Assembly: GCA_021234155.1 (NCBI GenBank)
Contig: JAJEKV010000222.1
Location: forward strand, 620,001 to 684,000
Reading direction: 5' to 3'
Length of the DNA stretch: 64,000 nucleotides
Source of the DNA: Isoetes taiwanensis
Lineage: Eukaryota; Streptophyta; Lycopodiopsida; Isoetales; Isoetaceae
Positions within the stretch are counted from its first letter, which is position 1, and each line of letters starts with the position of its first letter. Below are positions 46,301 through 62,875 of this stretch, piece by piece. The notes beneath the pieces were generated by a model. The model searched no databases. It was not told the origin of the DNA and saw nothing but the letters and a program-made list of their open reading frames with translations. The translations under genes were made by a program, and so were the position numbers.

Positions 46301-48165
46301 ATAAGAAAAGAGAGAGAAGTACAGAATCTGCAACTCATGTGCATAAACACGGAGCTAGAAGTCAAAGCAAAAGAAGCTGTGGAAGTTTTGATCGAAGTTG
46401 GTCACCCCAAAGGAAGCATAAAAAGAGCAGATCCGTTGGGTCAAGGTGCCAGCCTGTTTCTATCTTGTTAATGCCTTAAACTCCTTTAAATGGGAGGAGC
46501 TTTATTATATGCAGGACGGTCATATCTGCGTTGATAATTTGCATGTCCCTCTCATTGGTAGTTTTTACACTGCAACCTATCATAATTTCAACTTAAGAAA
46601 TGATGCTGAATGGGTGTTGTCATAACATTAGGAAAGTCAAATTGTAACCCATTTGGCCAAAAGGAGAGAGAACTGTCTGCTGTTTCATTATCTGATTAGT
46701 TGTTTGTTTTGAAGACGAGAAAGGTTTTCTTTCACGGCTGTTAATCCTGTATAGACCACACAGGCTTGTTTTGGGGGATTGAAACAATCAATAAGTATAA
46801 TGTCGCTTCTCGAAGGACATTAGTAATCTTCACAATACTTTAGAGTTGGCTTAGTCAGACAGGCTGTAATAAAAGGAAAGTATGTGACTCTTTGCTTTTG
46901 CTACTTAGACTGTTCATAATTGTATACCCTTTACAGTTGAAATGTTGTTTTACAGCAGTCATCCACCTAGAAGCAGGAGCAGGACGCCACGCAGGGCATT
47001 TGGATGGTATGAAAGAAATGAAGCATTTAATGATGTTGTAGGCAAGAGCTACGGTGATCCCAAGCTTGAATCACAGTTACGGGTACAAAACCCACCATAT
47101 ATGGAACCCGAGCTAGATGCAGGGAGGTGCGAAAACCTTAGGCACTTGCCACATATTGCCAATTCAGGACGAATGCGTTCTCATGTTCTACCGGGTCGTT
47201 TGGAGTATAGTCCAGGCCATAAATATAGGATACATAATTCTGTATCTGTTTGTGAACCAAGCTGGAAGCCACCATATGAAGATGAAGAGCAAAGTATACC
47301 AATGGAAGATTGGCCCAGACATCTAGGACGTAGGTCATTTGGATCATCCATGGTGGAACAGATGCCTGAGCATGGTAATCCATTTCCAAGGTCAGATGTT
47401 GACGGGTCAGCAATATCACACCCACCAGAAAAAGACTATTGCGTTAATAATTCGTGCACAATGGAGGAAGGGTTTGTAGAACATAGGCAGTTCATGTATA
47501 GTTGGAGGGAACAATATGATCCTTTCATGAGATGCCTTTGAAGCGGGATCATCTGGAGAGATGGAGAAACCAGGGATGTACATTGGTAGTACCAACAGAC
47601 AGGAGGACAATTCACCAGAAATTGGGTCTCACTCATTTACTGATAAGGGGGAAGGAACTGCTGAGACTCACAGGATTTTACACAGAAGTGCAGAACAGCA
47701 TAATGATGCACATGACTTGAAAGGAAGGATGAGAGAAAAAGCATCAAATTTGAAGGCTGCAAAAAAGAAGGATGGATATAGTAGCGATGACACATGGGAG
47801 AGATTACAAAAAGGTAAAGGTGAAAAGGAGGCAAAGGCAATGAAGGGATTAAGGACGGCTGTTGCAGATCATGTGAAAGATCTACTGAAACCGACGTGGA
47901 GAGAAGGTAATCTAAGTAAAGAAGGATTCAAAACAATAGCAAAGAAGGCAGTGGACAAAGTTGTTAACAATCTATCATCTCATCCAATCCCTATGGGACG
48001 AGAGAAAATTAATCGTTTTATTTCATCTTCTCAAGGAAAGATTTTCAAGGTTGTTCAGGTATGTATCAAAAGAGATTGTCATAATTTATGGCATATATTC
48101 TTATGTAACTTTCTCCTTAATTCTTGCAGGTTTACTTGGATAGATATACGTCAAAGAAATTGTAA
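43335..48165 (+). CDS. SURP (SWAP) domain, RS-rich nuclear protein
   Basis: Proposed exons: 43335-43348 ('MSSS', tentative) or a start at 43457; then 43456-44189, 46049-46445, 46956-48058, 48130-48165. Introns 44190-46048, 46446-46955 and 48059-48129 have GT-AG ends and keep frame. Exon 2 carries a SURP module ('IISNIDILATFVVRNGIQYE' then 'NPKFDFLF' and 'ALKYYEWK'-type ending 'LKYYEWKKQ'). The middle exons are rich in Ser/Arg ('PRSRSRTPRRAF') and resemble splicing factors. The end has 'LLKPTWREGNLSKEGFKTIA' and 'KKAVDKV' plus 'INRFISSSQGKIFKVVQVYL', a C-terminal domain shared by plant CCCH/SWAP-type proteins. A one-base extra near 47529 ('atgagatgcc') breaks the frame before this last domain; otherwise the gene is intact. 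Likely role: pre-mRNA splicing or RNA processing in the nucleus. Confidence 0.8.
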
Positions 48166-49980
48166 GAAATTAAGGCATCTCTTTCTCGCAGCTAGGATTT
48201 CAGGTCCACTATATATTCCTCTTGGGTCGACTATTCTAAGCAGGGGAGGATGCGCAATGTGCAGTTCAATGTGACTAATGTGCCACATATATTTTGATTA
48301 AGAAAATAACTATGAAGCACTTCGTTGGTCATATTTCCAAGTGTACTTAGCTGGAGTGGCTAAAAGTTCTTATTGCTAATCCCTCTAAGAAAGACGTTGA
48401 CAAACTCTGCAACAAATTAAGAATACACAGGTCAACAGGCCATTGAAGATACCTCTAGGCTAGCTTGCCATTACACTAAGGAAGGAGCATTTAGTAAGCA
48501 TTGGAGGTTCTTGAAGGCCAATTAGCAGGTCAGTCCAGAGGATCACCAGATACATGTTGCCCCACCATTATGTTGCAACTGGATTATGCAAGTAGCTTGC
48601 ATATTGTCAAGCCAAGAACGCAAGATTTCTTACCTCATTTTCCTATTTCAGATGCTTTGCAATGAACAGAAATTTGTGAATTAAAGCACAAGAACACAAA
48701 CAAAACATTCTGAAACAGCGGCAACAACACAAACAGCAATTACCTGCAAAATGGTGAATCTAGTCTCAGGCAGTTTATTTTATTGAAGACGTCAATGGCT
48801 TTGACAGATTCTTTAATATATTGCAGGAAGAAAACCTTCAACATCATGAAGATAAAGTTTGGCATCTTAGATTTAGGTAAAATGGGCAGAAGGAATAGAT
48901 GCACTTAGTTTGTGCTTTTGGTTGGTTGAAAACTAACTTGTATCTAACTTGTATCTAACTTGTATCTGTCGGACCATTATAAAGATCGCAAAACAAACTT
49001 TGTGCTTTGGGTTGAAAAATCAACTTCTGGTTGAAAACACTTGTTGAAAACTAAGTTGTATCTATGGGACCATGATCTAAAGTTTGCTAAACAAAATTTG
49101 TGCTTTGGGTTGAAAAACACTTGTATCTTTGGAGCATGATCTAAAGATTGCAAAACAAGCTTTGAGCTTTGGGTTGAAGATTGCTAAGCAAACTTTGGGT
49201 TGAGATTAGCTTTGCTAATTAGGACATTTAGTGAGACATTCATTTCTCATATACTTCAAATGGTAGTGATATTTGTGAGATTAAGGTGGCAAATTTTCTT
49301 ATTGTAGATTTAGGTATTTAGTGTTGTTGAACTACTAAATTGTATTACATGTTAGGATCGTCAGCTGCACATAAGAATTTGCATTACCTACTTTTTAAAT
49401 GCTCTCGCCAGTGCGATGAAGCCAACTTGGCCTCATATGCACGAACATTGCAAAAACAAAACAACACTTTTTCTTAAAGCCCTCACACTTCTACCCCGCT
49501 GGACAACTCGAGCAATACTCGAGCAAAATATCACACTGCTTGCACAGGCCGACCAATGCTCAACCAAGGCAAGGGCGCATGGACTATGCATTCAAGGTTC
49601 AAAATACCGAAAAACATAGCTGAGATATCAACTTGCAATTTTCCAAAGCAGTCTGAGCTAGCAAAGTTGACAATAAAGACTAGCATGATTATATACCATG
49701 AGTCCCCAATGATGCATAAACATGTTTACGAAGCACTGGATAGAACACTTTTGTGACGTGAGCTCATGTGACAGATTATATGCGGGACTCATTGTTGTTT
49801 TGGGAGGAGATTTTTGCCTCCTTGAAGTATGCCTGTATAGGATCATGTTGGGATTACCATAAATATGCAAGTGATGAACCACAATTACATAAATAAATCA
49901 TATTCGTACTTGCAAGCATCAACCTGTAGTGTTGTCAAAAGTCGCACAAATGGACGTTAAAGGCCAAGTAAAAGCACAAG
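48166..49980. repeat. Noncoding; degenerate tandem repeats at 48934-49205
   Basis: A short unit 'aacttgtatct' occurs three times at 48934-48966. A longer unit of about 90-110 bp then recurs roughly three times to 49205 with shared words 'gaccat..t..aaa', 'gatcgcaaaacaaactttg'/'gtttgctaaacaaaatttg' and 'tgctttgggttgaa'. The region may be the body of the non-autonomous Helitron that ends at 50021, but its 5' end was not found. Confidence 0.55.
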
Positions 49981-49991
49981 CCAAGATATTA

Positions 49992-50021
49992 GCCCGGCAA
50001 TGCCGGGCACACGTTTACTAG
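49992..50021 (+). mobile_element. Helitron 3' terminus
   Basis: GCCCGGC-AAT-GCCGGGC (49992-50008) forms a 7-bp stem with a 3-nt loop, followed after 9 nt by CTAG (50018-50021) and then T at 50022. This is the classical Helitron 3' signature: a short GC-rich hairpin, 10-12 nt to CTRR, inserted between A and T. The matching 5' TC end upstream was not identified, and no Rep/helicase gene is present, so it is a non-autonomous copy. Confidence 0.75.
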
Positions 50022-50464
50022 TGTTTGATTATAATGGTTTTTGCTACGTCACAACCATTGCAGTTAGTTTTCCTTGTTCTAGCGCAGAGGCCTGCCTGGT
50101 TGCAAGCTTCAATTCAGACTATGATTTGCTTGATTTCAAGAAGCTTTGAAAAGTTCATGGTGTTCACTTGTCCTTGGCCTGTTTTTCTTATTTTATGTGA
50201 CTTTCATTGCATAATCTATTCTGTGATTCTGGCATGATCATATTTGTTTTTTTGTCCCATATTTAGCTCCAAAATAAATAAAGGAAGTTAATAGTTGTTA
50301 ATAATTATTCAGCCACCAATTGACATTTAGGATCACTAATTTTTCTTATTTAGCTGGTTTTTTTATGCAACGACAGACGTTATTCTTAATGCTTTTAAGC
50401 TATTAAATGGAGCTTTGCATTAAAGTCGGGGCTTACCTTTTATCTGAAATAATTTCATTTCATA

Positions 50465-51430
50465 TTTTGCAAGACACATTCTCGTGATGGACTCACAAGA
50501 TGCATCAAAACAACTCCACAATTAGCTCCTAATATAAACCAAGAATGTCAAGATGTTGGATGATGTACCTGATGAAGGCTTATCATCAGAATTAAAAAAC
50601 CCCACCCTTTCGGGTTTATATGAAGAAACACTAGGCTACTACGATGTTTTCCAGAAAAACCCATGATAAAAAGAAGCCAAAGGTGATCGTCATTCTAATA
50701 CCTTCACATCACATACAATAAAACACATGCAAAAAACTTCGAAAATGAGGGGGTTAGTCATGCATGCCACGCAATAAAAACTTTTACAAAATATAGACTG
50801 GTCATGCATGCCATGCAAAGCGAAAGTAAACAATACGATATTAATAAACATAATTTAGGGAGGGACGGTGGGGTGGGATCAAGAAGGATAGACCTGAAAC
50901 TATTGAGATGAAGGCGAAACGCTGATATGAGAAGCTGGTGAAGGCTCCTGCAAATAAAAGCGAACCCAATGGCCCAAAACTATATGCAATCCACGCATGC
51001 GTATTCGTAATCCCGAGAATATCGATCTAATGGTATGGATCGATTGCATTTTCGTGATGGACTTGCAAGATGCATCAAAACTCCTGATGACTTCAACTCC
51101 TAAAAACCAGAACGATGTCGAAGGACAAAGGAGACTGTCCAAAACTAGACAATAAGATCAAGATGGAACAAGGTAGAGGAGAGAAAACATGCCAAGAATG
51201 GTCAACCCGTGCAGGCAGGAGCCCCTTCCTTGGCTAGAATCGAGAAGGAAAGTATGGACTATCGAGACGAAGAAATGTTGATATGAGAAGCTAGTGAAGA
51301 TTATTGCAATAAAAAACGAACCTAATGGTCCAAAATTGCGTGCAATCCACTCATGCGATGATCGCATGCTCATCCTTCTAAGGATATTGATCTGACGGTC
51401 CAGATCAATTGCATTATATTTCATTTTAGG
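50465..51430 (+). repeat. Repeated 5' segments of a LINE (monomer-like)
   Basis: A block starting 'actattgagatgaaggcg' at 50899 is repeated at 51258 ('actatcgagacgaagaaatg'), offset 359 bp. Both contain 'tgatatgagaagct.gtgaag', 'cgaac.caatgg.ccaaaa' and 'gcaatcca..catgcg'. A third partial copy of the end motif ('cgtgatggact..caagatgc') lies at 50476. They directly precede the LINE ORF1 start at 51460, so they are best read as a duplicated LINE 5' UTR, comparable to L1 promoter monomers. Confidence 0.65.
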
Positions 51431-51459
51431 TCGTTCGTTGTGCAAGCGCCCATTTCCTC

Positions 51460-51975
51460 ATGACCAGGTCAGGCAAGAAGCCATCGTTCCCGGACTCTGC
51501 ATCGATGCTTGCCATGCTAACAGAAATGAAATCACCAATAAATGACCTGCGTGAGATGCTGGGAGAAGTAGTTAATCAGAACAAATTCTTGGCACAACAG
51601 AATTTGGAATTGAAGGAGGCATTGTATATGAAATCCGAAATTAGGGTTCCTGATATGGCTTAGATCACATGATGAAGTGATGTCACAAGAATCTAGGGAG
51701 CAAGAAATAAGAGCACAAAATCTCAAAATCTCAGGATTGGCAGAGGAGGAGAATGAAGATATAAACTTAATAATAGACCACTTCTTCAAGGACACTATGA
51801 GGCTTCATGAGCCTCAAGTAATTCATTGCAGAAGACTAGGTAAACCAGGTAATTATACTCGGCCAATTCTGATCAAATTCAAGAATGTTGATGCACGTAA
51901 CATGGTGCTTATGAATAAGCTAGTTCTGAAAGGGCAGAAGATTTGGCTGGATGCTGGTCTCACTCTAGCCCAATA
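51460..51975 (+). pseudogene. LINE ORF1 protein (coiled coil plus RRM)
   Basis: Starts 'MTRSGKKPSFPDSASMLAML', followed by a coiled coil ('LREMLGEVVNQNKFLAQQNL') and a stop at 51661. In the next frame come 'IRAQNLKISGLAEEENEDIN', 'VIHCRRLGKPGNYTRPILIK' and 'WLDAGLTLAQ', closing at 51975. The second part is the RRM-like domain of L1 ORF1p relatives, which bind element RNA. One stop or frame change divides the protein, so it is not functional as read. It is followed by the endonuclease of the same element. Confidence 0.75.
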
Positions 51976-52079
51976 AAAAAGAATGGAAAAAAGTGAAAAT
52001 AGGAAGGGAGGAAGGTTTCATAGAATATTTGGACAGAACTGACAAAGCTGTGGGCACCTCTCAAAAGAGATATGTCTAG

Positions 52080-52930
52080 GAAATCCAGACTCTAAGGATA
52101 CTGGCTTGGAATATACATGGTTTGTCCTAGGCCAAGGTGAATGCTTATGAATATATTTGGAAGAAAGCAGATGTTTTATTGCTTTCAGAAACATGGGAAC
52201 ATCAAATGCAGGACTTACCACAAATTGAGAGGTTCACTGTATTAGGATCAGTCTGGAATACCAAGGAATTTGGTGTGGGGCATGGACATGGCAGGCTGGC
52301 AGTATATATCCGAAGTGACTTGGTATGCATTGCCAAGATCACTAAAACACACATGCATAATCAATACATATGGATCAAGCTGATTCTTGGTGGAAAAGAA
52401 CTCTACTTAGCGAGCTGTTATTTTTCTCTATTGAATATGAAGTTGTATCAGAGCAGAGACATGGATAAAGATAGCTCTTTTCATAATTTGATCATGGATT
52501 CCATTGTATTCAACAGATTATGAGAAGTCTTGCGCGTTGAAGACTCTAACGCCAGAACAAACGGCCTCCAGGCAATTTTATATGAGAATCCAAGAGATAG
52601 CTTATTGGAGGAATACACTGAGCATGATTACCTTAGATCCTCCCTTTACAAGGTGAAGAACAACATGGGAGATTATTTGATGGGGTCTATTACAGTAAGT
52701 GGTTTAAGAATCTTGAATGGAATCCCTCAATTTGCAAAGACAGACGGATTTACCTGTTTTACTCCCACGGGAACTAGCACCGTAGATTACTTGTTGGCTA
52801 GTGAGCGAAATTCTGTGAAAGATTTTATGATCTTAGAGAAGGAGGTGGAATCTGACCATGCAGGTCTATGGTTTGAACTGAGTGGACAAGTGCACAGGCA
52901 GCCCATTGTGGGAGCTTTTAAACCTAGAAT
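52080..52930 (+). pseudogene. LINE endonuclease domain
   Basis: Reads as an apurinic-like (EEP) endonuclease of a non-LTR retrotransposon: 'LRILAWNIHGLS' near 52090, 'ADVLLLSETWEHQMQDLPQI', 'GRLAVYIRSDLVCIA', 'VEDSNARTNGLQ' in place of the usual GDFNAR, 'TPTGTSTVDYLLAS' and 'VESDHAGLWFEL' with the catalytic SDH. Stops occur near 52125 and 52522. In a working element it nicks target DNA to prime reverse transcription. Homology fades near 52930, before any reverse transcriptase. Confidence 0.8.
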
Positions 52931-52989
52931 CAAGTTCGATTTTCCTTCCTATGTAATTGAGTGTCCAATTTCTGTTCTCATGTATTTTG

Positions 52990-54050
52990 TTCCTTAAAAA
53001 TTACCATCGAATGACACATTGCATTCATCGCATTTATGGCAGATTTGTGCACTTTGCATTTATTGCGGCCATTAATACACTTTGCATTTATTGCGGCCAT
53101 TATTCCGACATCCGCCATAGCCAGACCCGTGCTTGCCCCTGCATACAAAACTCCGGCGTCATTGCAGTCCACAAGGCATTTCTGTGGACCAATGTGGCCA
53201 TCCGAGCGATGATGAGACAACCCAGCAGATCCACTTCCATTCCATGCCGATATGCTTCCTTCCTAGCACTCGGATCGCCAGATTCGCGAGCAAAATGGAG
53301 AAAAATTTCTACTACAGAACCAGTGCAAATCCTTTCTCTGATTCTACAATGGATAATGTTGCACGTCTTCTTATAATTTTGTACATCATTTCTTTATTCT
53401 ACAGAAGCAATATTAAATTCTTTTTGAGGCTTGCTTAAGGAAGTATTTGAGGAACAATACTAAATCTTTTCTGAAATTTGCTTAGTAGAAGCATTTGAGG
53501 AAGAATGATTGGAGATGCGTTATCTTCAGAAATCACAAAGTAAACAACTCATTACAGCGTGTTGATTACAAAATACAGGTTCTAATCATATGTGCCCATG
53601 GCCACTGTGGTAGAATGCCTCCTTTGTTTTCAAATTATATCCCGAATTCAAGCTTCAGAGATGGAGGCGTATGGATACGCAAGCATGTTTAGAGCCGAAT
53701 TTGTTTTTGGGGCAGAAATAGAGCCAATGCCCCATTCTATGGCTGGGCCAGGGATAGAAATGATGATCTCTGTTTTGAGAGCAAGTGGGCTCTTTGCCCC
53801 AGCCTGAGACGACCCAGAATTCTCGGACCCAGCACTATTATGCCTTCGTACACTAGCATAGGCATGAGCAATGTAATTACTTTAACTTTCACATGTCTAG
53901 AACTGGCATTGTTTCAACTTAACAATATTCGGTGGAGAGAAATGTTCGCGGCGGCTTTGGCCGCCACGATAAATTTCTTGTAGGCATAAAGACCAATATA
54001 AAAAACATTTGAATAGCATGCTAGAGCGCTTGCAATGGATGGGTGATACT
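52990..54050. other. Insert within the LINE; short tandem repeats
   Basis: Separates the endonuclease from a later piece of apparently the same LINE. It carries 'cactttgcatttattgcggc' repeated at about 53050 and 53083, and 'tttgaggaa' type repeats at 53440-53500. A GC palindrome 'gcggcggctttggccgcc' lies at 53946-53963. No gene identified. Confidence 0.45.
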
Positions 54051-54059
54051 AAGATAGAC

Positions 54060-54590
54060 TCTAAGAACTTAACCAACGTAATGTTGGAAGCAGCTAAATT
54101 GGGATTTGGCATCACTAAGAAAAAGATCAGGTGGATGTATACACAATAGTTGGTGGGATGATGATTGCAAGAAGGCAAAGGTAGAGCTGCCAAAACAATG
54201 CAGGTTAAAGCCAAAATGGTACAAGAAATTTATCAAGGAGAAGAAGAGCCACATCCATGCAAAAAACAGTCTGAACTTAGCAATATGCTCTACGCGAATC
54301 CCAAAATGTTCTAGAAGAACATGCAAGGCAAACCGACTGCATCAGATTTAGGGGTAGAAGATCTTCTCTCTTTGGTAAAGGAGATCTACTTCAATGCAGA
54401 TGTGATGCCCATTCTAAGCGTACTGAAGATATTTTTAATGTAGACGAAGTGGAGTCCCAACTAAAATGCATGAAAAATGGGAAAGCATCTGACTTAATGG
54501 ATGGGCTTGTTGTGCTCTCCTTCTTGTATTGGGTCCTATAGACCTTTTGATCTCCGCAGATGAATAAAATTCAATTCAATTTAATTTTAC
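54060..54590 (+). pseudogene. LINE linker and 3' tail, reverse transcriptase deleted
   Basis: 'LGFGITKKKIRWMYTQ' and 'SWWDDDCKKAKVELPKQCRL' are typical of the linker between endonuclease and reverse transcriptase. 'VDEVESQLKCMKNGKASDLM' (near 54440) is the usual first RT block. The sequence then jumps directly to a 3' tail at 54515-54590 ('cttgtattgggtcctataga', 'tctccgcagatgaataaaa'). That tail matches those of the LINEs at 7.1 kb and 57.1 kb, so nearly all of RT is missing by internal deletion. Confidence 0.65.
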
Positions 54591-55280
54591 CATCTTAATC
54601 TCTTTCTTATGAATAGTCTCATCTTAAAAACATGAGAATTCATCCTCTTCTCTATGCTGAAATTAAATAGATAGATAGATAGTATTTTTTACGTCATGTC
54701 ACATTGCTAGCATCCATGAGGATATAGGATGGACCCGCAGAGACTTGAATATAAGATCTCTTAATTGGGAACCCAATGGACTAGCCAATAAAATTGAATA
54801 GAATAGAATAGTAGGGCTCCAAATGCCCTTGTGGCTTGTCAAGAATATATCCTTAAACAAAGCTCTTCCAAATGTAGAACCCTTGTTACTAAGTGTGTGG
54901 TTGGCCTCCCCAAAAAGTAGGATCAATCCGAGTCTGTGCTTATGTCTACGTGCAAAGAAACCATATTGAGATTAATGATGTTTATTCTTGATGGAGAAGA
55001 GCATAGGATGAGCGTCTTGAGAGAGGAATGGAATTTAAAATATGAATTTGAAGTTGTATGAAGACATGATGATTTCACAACAAAATAACACAGTACACCA
55101 TTCTCTTACAAGATGGAATAATGCCATATAGTATCAAGTAAAGTGTCCAATGAGGATGTAAATTTGATGGATTAGCATGCAGAAGCCATTAGCCCATATC
55201 ATGATTGATATAGTCTATGGGTATGGGATAAAACCTTGAAAATGTTAGGGCCCATGGCCAAGCTCCTTTTGATGGGCGTA
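54591..55280. other. No gene recognised
   Basis: AT-rich, with a short TAGA microsatellite at 54667-54684. Nothing else supported. Confidence 0.5.
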
Positions 55281-55284
55281 GATG

Positions 55285-56600
55285 CAACACATAGTCAACC
55301 AGGGATCAAATCTCATGGGATATTTCCGTGTCGGTGCGCACATTGAAGTCTCCAACAAGCAATGACTCTACCCGACTGTTTGTATTGCTCGATGTCATCA
55401 TAGGGGTCCAATCCACATCCTAGTGGGTGTGGTAGAAGTTGTTCTCGGCATGTGGGAAGTAGCAGGCTACCACAAAGATATGGCTGCCACTATAGTACTG
55501 CACATGCACCCACAGGTAACAGTTGTGCTTGTCTGTCTTGCACAGGGAGACTGATTGTGCCAAGGCTGCCTAGTAGTTGCAGGCAATCCCTCTGTGTCCC
55601 CTCTTTTCAGTGCACTTATTGAAGATAAGATAGTGCTGGTATCTTGTCAAGTTGAGTAGCTGTGTTCTGCATGCTCTCACGTTTCCATGAGGAAGATAAG
55701 GTCCATAGCGACAGCAACTGAGTTGAAACTATGTCCCTTCTGCCATGGGAAGTCCTGATAATTCCAAGAGACCATGCGGATGCACAATCTCTATTTGTTG
55801 TTAGAAGCTGCAATTGTAGATTCAGTGAAGACTACAGAAGGAGGGGCGATAGAGGTGGAGGCAACATGCAATGTGCATGCAGCCGGTGGGGAGGCGGTGG
55901 AGGTGGAGGCTGCATGCAGCGTGCAGGTATGGGTGTAGGGCATGCACTTGTGTTGGGTGTGGCAATGGCATGGACTGGAGCTCCAGCAATAGAACCTTGA
56001 GGATTTACAGTACTCGCAGTAGCATTTGATAGCCATAACATTTGCATCTTGCCCCGGATTAGTCCTGTAGCTCCTCCCTGTTTGCGGACGCTCTTGACCT
56101 TGTCTAACTCGTGCCTGCGATCTTCTTGCTATGCAGGAGTGAGATATCGGTCAATGTATAGGGAGGTCCCCTACAGCTGCCTTCCCCGACGCAGAATGGC
56201 TGCTCGCTCTTGTGCATCCCTGACTATGAATATGGCTATCGGGTTGGTCGAGATGCTGGACTTCATGACGGCTTGCCTTGATAATGTGGATGGGCACATA
56301 GAATGTTATCCGAGCAAGGATCTGCGTCTAAATCCGGTGGATGAGGTTCTTTCCTGCCTCCTTTGCTAGCCCCACACCACCAGATTGTGGCTCTTATATC
56401 TCCGCAATTGGACCTCTCTGATGGTCGGGTCGATGCTGGCTGTCGCAGCAGGTGCTGCTTGCAGCTGGCGTGGCATTGGCTATGGCCTGTGCTGGGGGGT
56501 TGGTGGTATTGGGCAGCTGAGTGGTGCAGCAGTGGGTGGTTTTTGACTGATGTCGTGCAGGGCTGCTGGGCGTGTGGGAATGCCATGACATGTGCTTTGG
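55285..56600 (-). pseudogene. LINE endonuclease fragment with Pro/His-rich ORF1-like sequence upstream
   Basis: On the minus strand, 55560-55290 encodes 'HIFVVACYFPHAENNFYHTH' and 'LLVGDFNVRTDT', the same endonuclease region as the LINE at 10.1-10.3 kb (shared 'ACYFPHAE.NFYHTH'). Farther upstream on this strand (56600-55800) the sequence is Pro/His/Cys-rich with tandem 'ggtggaggc' words, possibly the ORF1 part. Stops are frequent. The element is cut off after the endonuclease. Confidence 0.6.
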
Positions 56601-56899
56601 CTTCTTCTTTCAGGAGCTCAGCCCATGTTGGACTTGCTGCTGTCTTGCCAGTTCATTCATACACCACTGCAGCTGCTCATGAGCTTCTGCGGGAGGCCCT
56701 TGACTTGCTGGATGACAGTAGTTGCTCGAAGCTGCTACAATTCGCTATCTCGACTAGTGGAGTTGTGCTCGAGGTTCTGCAAGACCTGCCCAGCATTCGA
56801 TCATATCCGGGCACGGCTTATTCAGTTAGTTATGCCTAACCAGCCATTGCATGTGCTGTTGAACACGACCTCCGTGGGCTTGTTCGGATCATACCTTCA

Positions 56900-57095
56900 T
56901 GAGGTTATAGATTCACGGACTCAGCTGTGTCCTCCAGTGCAGTATTGAATTGTCCTATACGATTGTATAGTCTACCAACATACTTATTACTGCTAAGGTT
57001 TTCCCCCTTCGGGGACATTTGCTGCTCTCTTTATTTGGTTCCCATGGGCCAATTGGTCTCCATGGACGATAAAAATACATTCTTTTCTATGGAAT
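56900..57095 (+). mobile_element. LINE 3' end (plus strand)
   Basis: 'gctgctctctttatttggtt', 'cccatgggccaattggtctc' and 'catggacgataaaaata' at 57021-57076 match the 3' tail of the minus-strand LINE ending at 7142 and the tail at 54515-54590. An open plus-strand frame before it (56592-56948) may be the last part of ORF2 ('SVGLFGSYLHEVIDSRTQLC'), which I could not confirm. Confidence 0.6.
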
Positions 57096-57099
57096 CTGT

Positions 57100-62870
<5,771 letters not shown>

Positions 62871-62875
62871 ACATA

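Noticed and set aside
50560-50640. snoRNA-like C-box sequence ('gatgatgt', 'ctgatga')
   Set aside because: No D box or terminal stem at suitable spacing.
55840-56000. Cys/Gly-rich frames on both strands as a small secreted protein
   Set aside because: They arise from tandem 'ggtggaggc' words; low-complexity composition explains them and the context is LINE debris.
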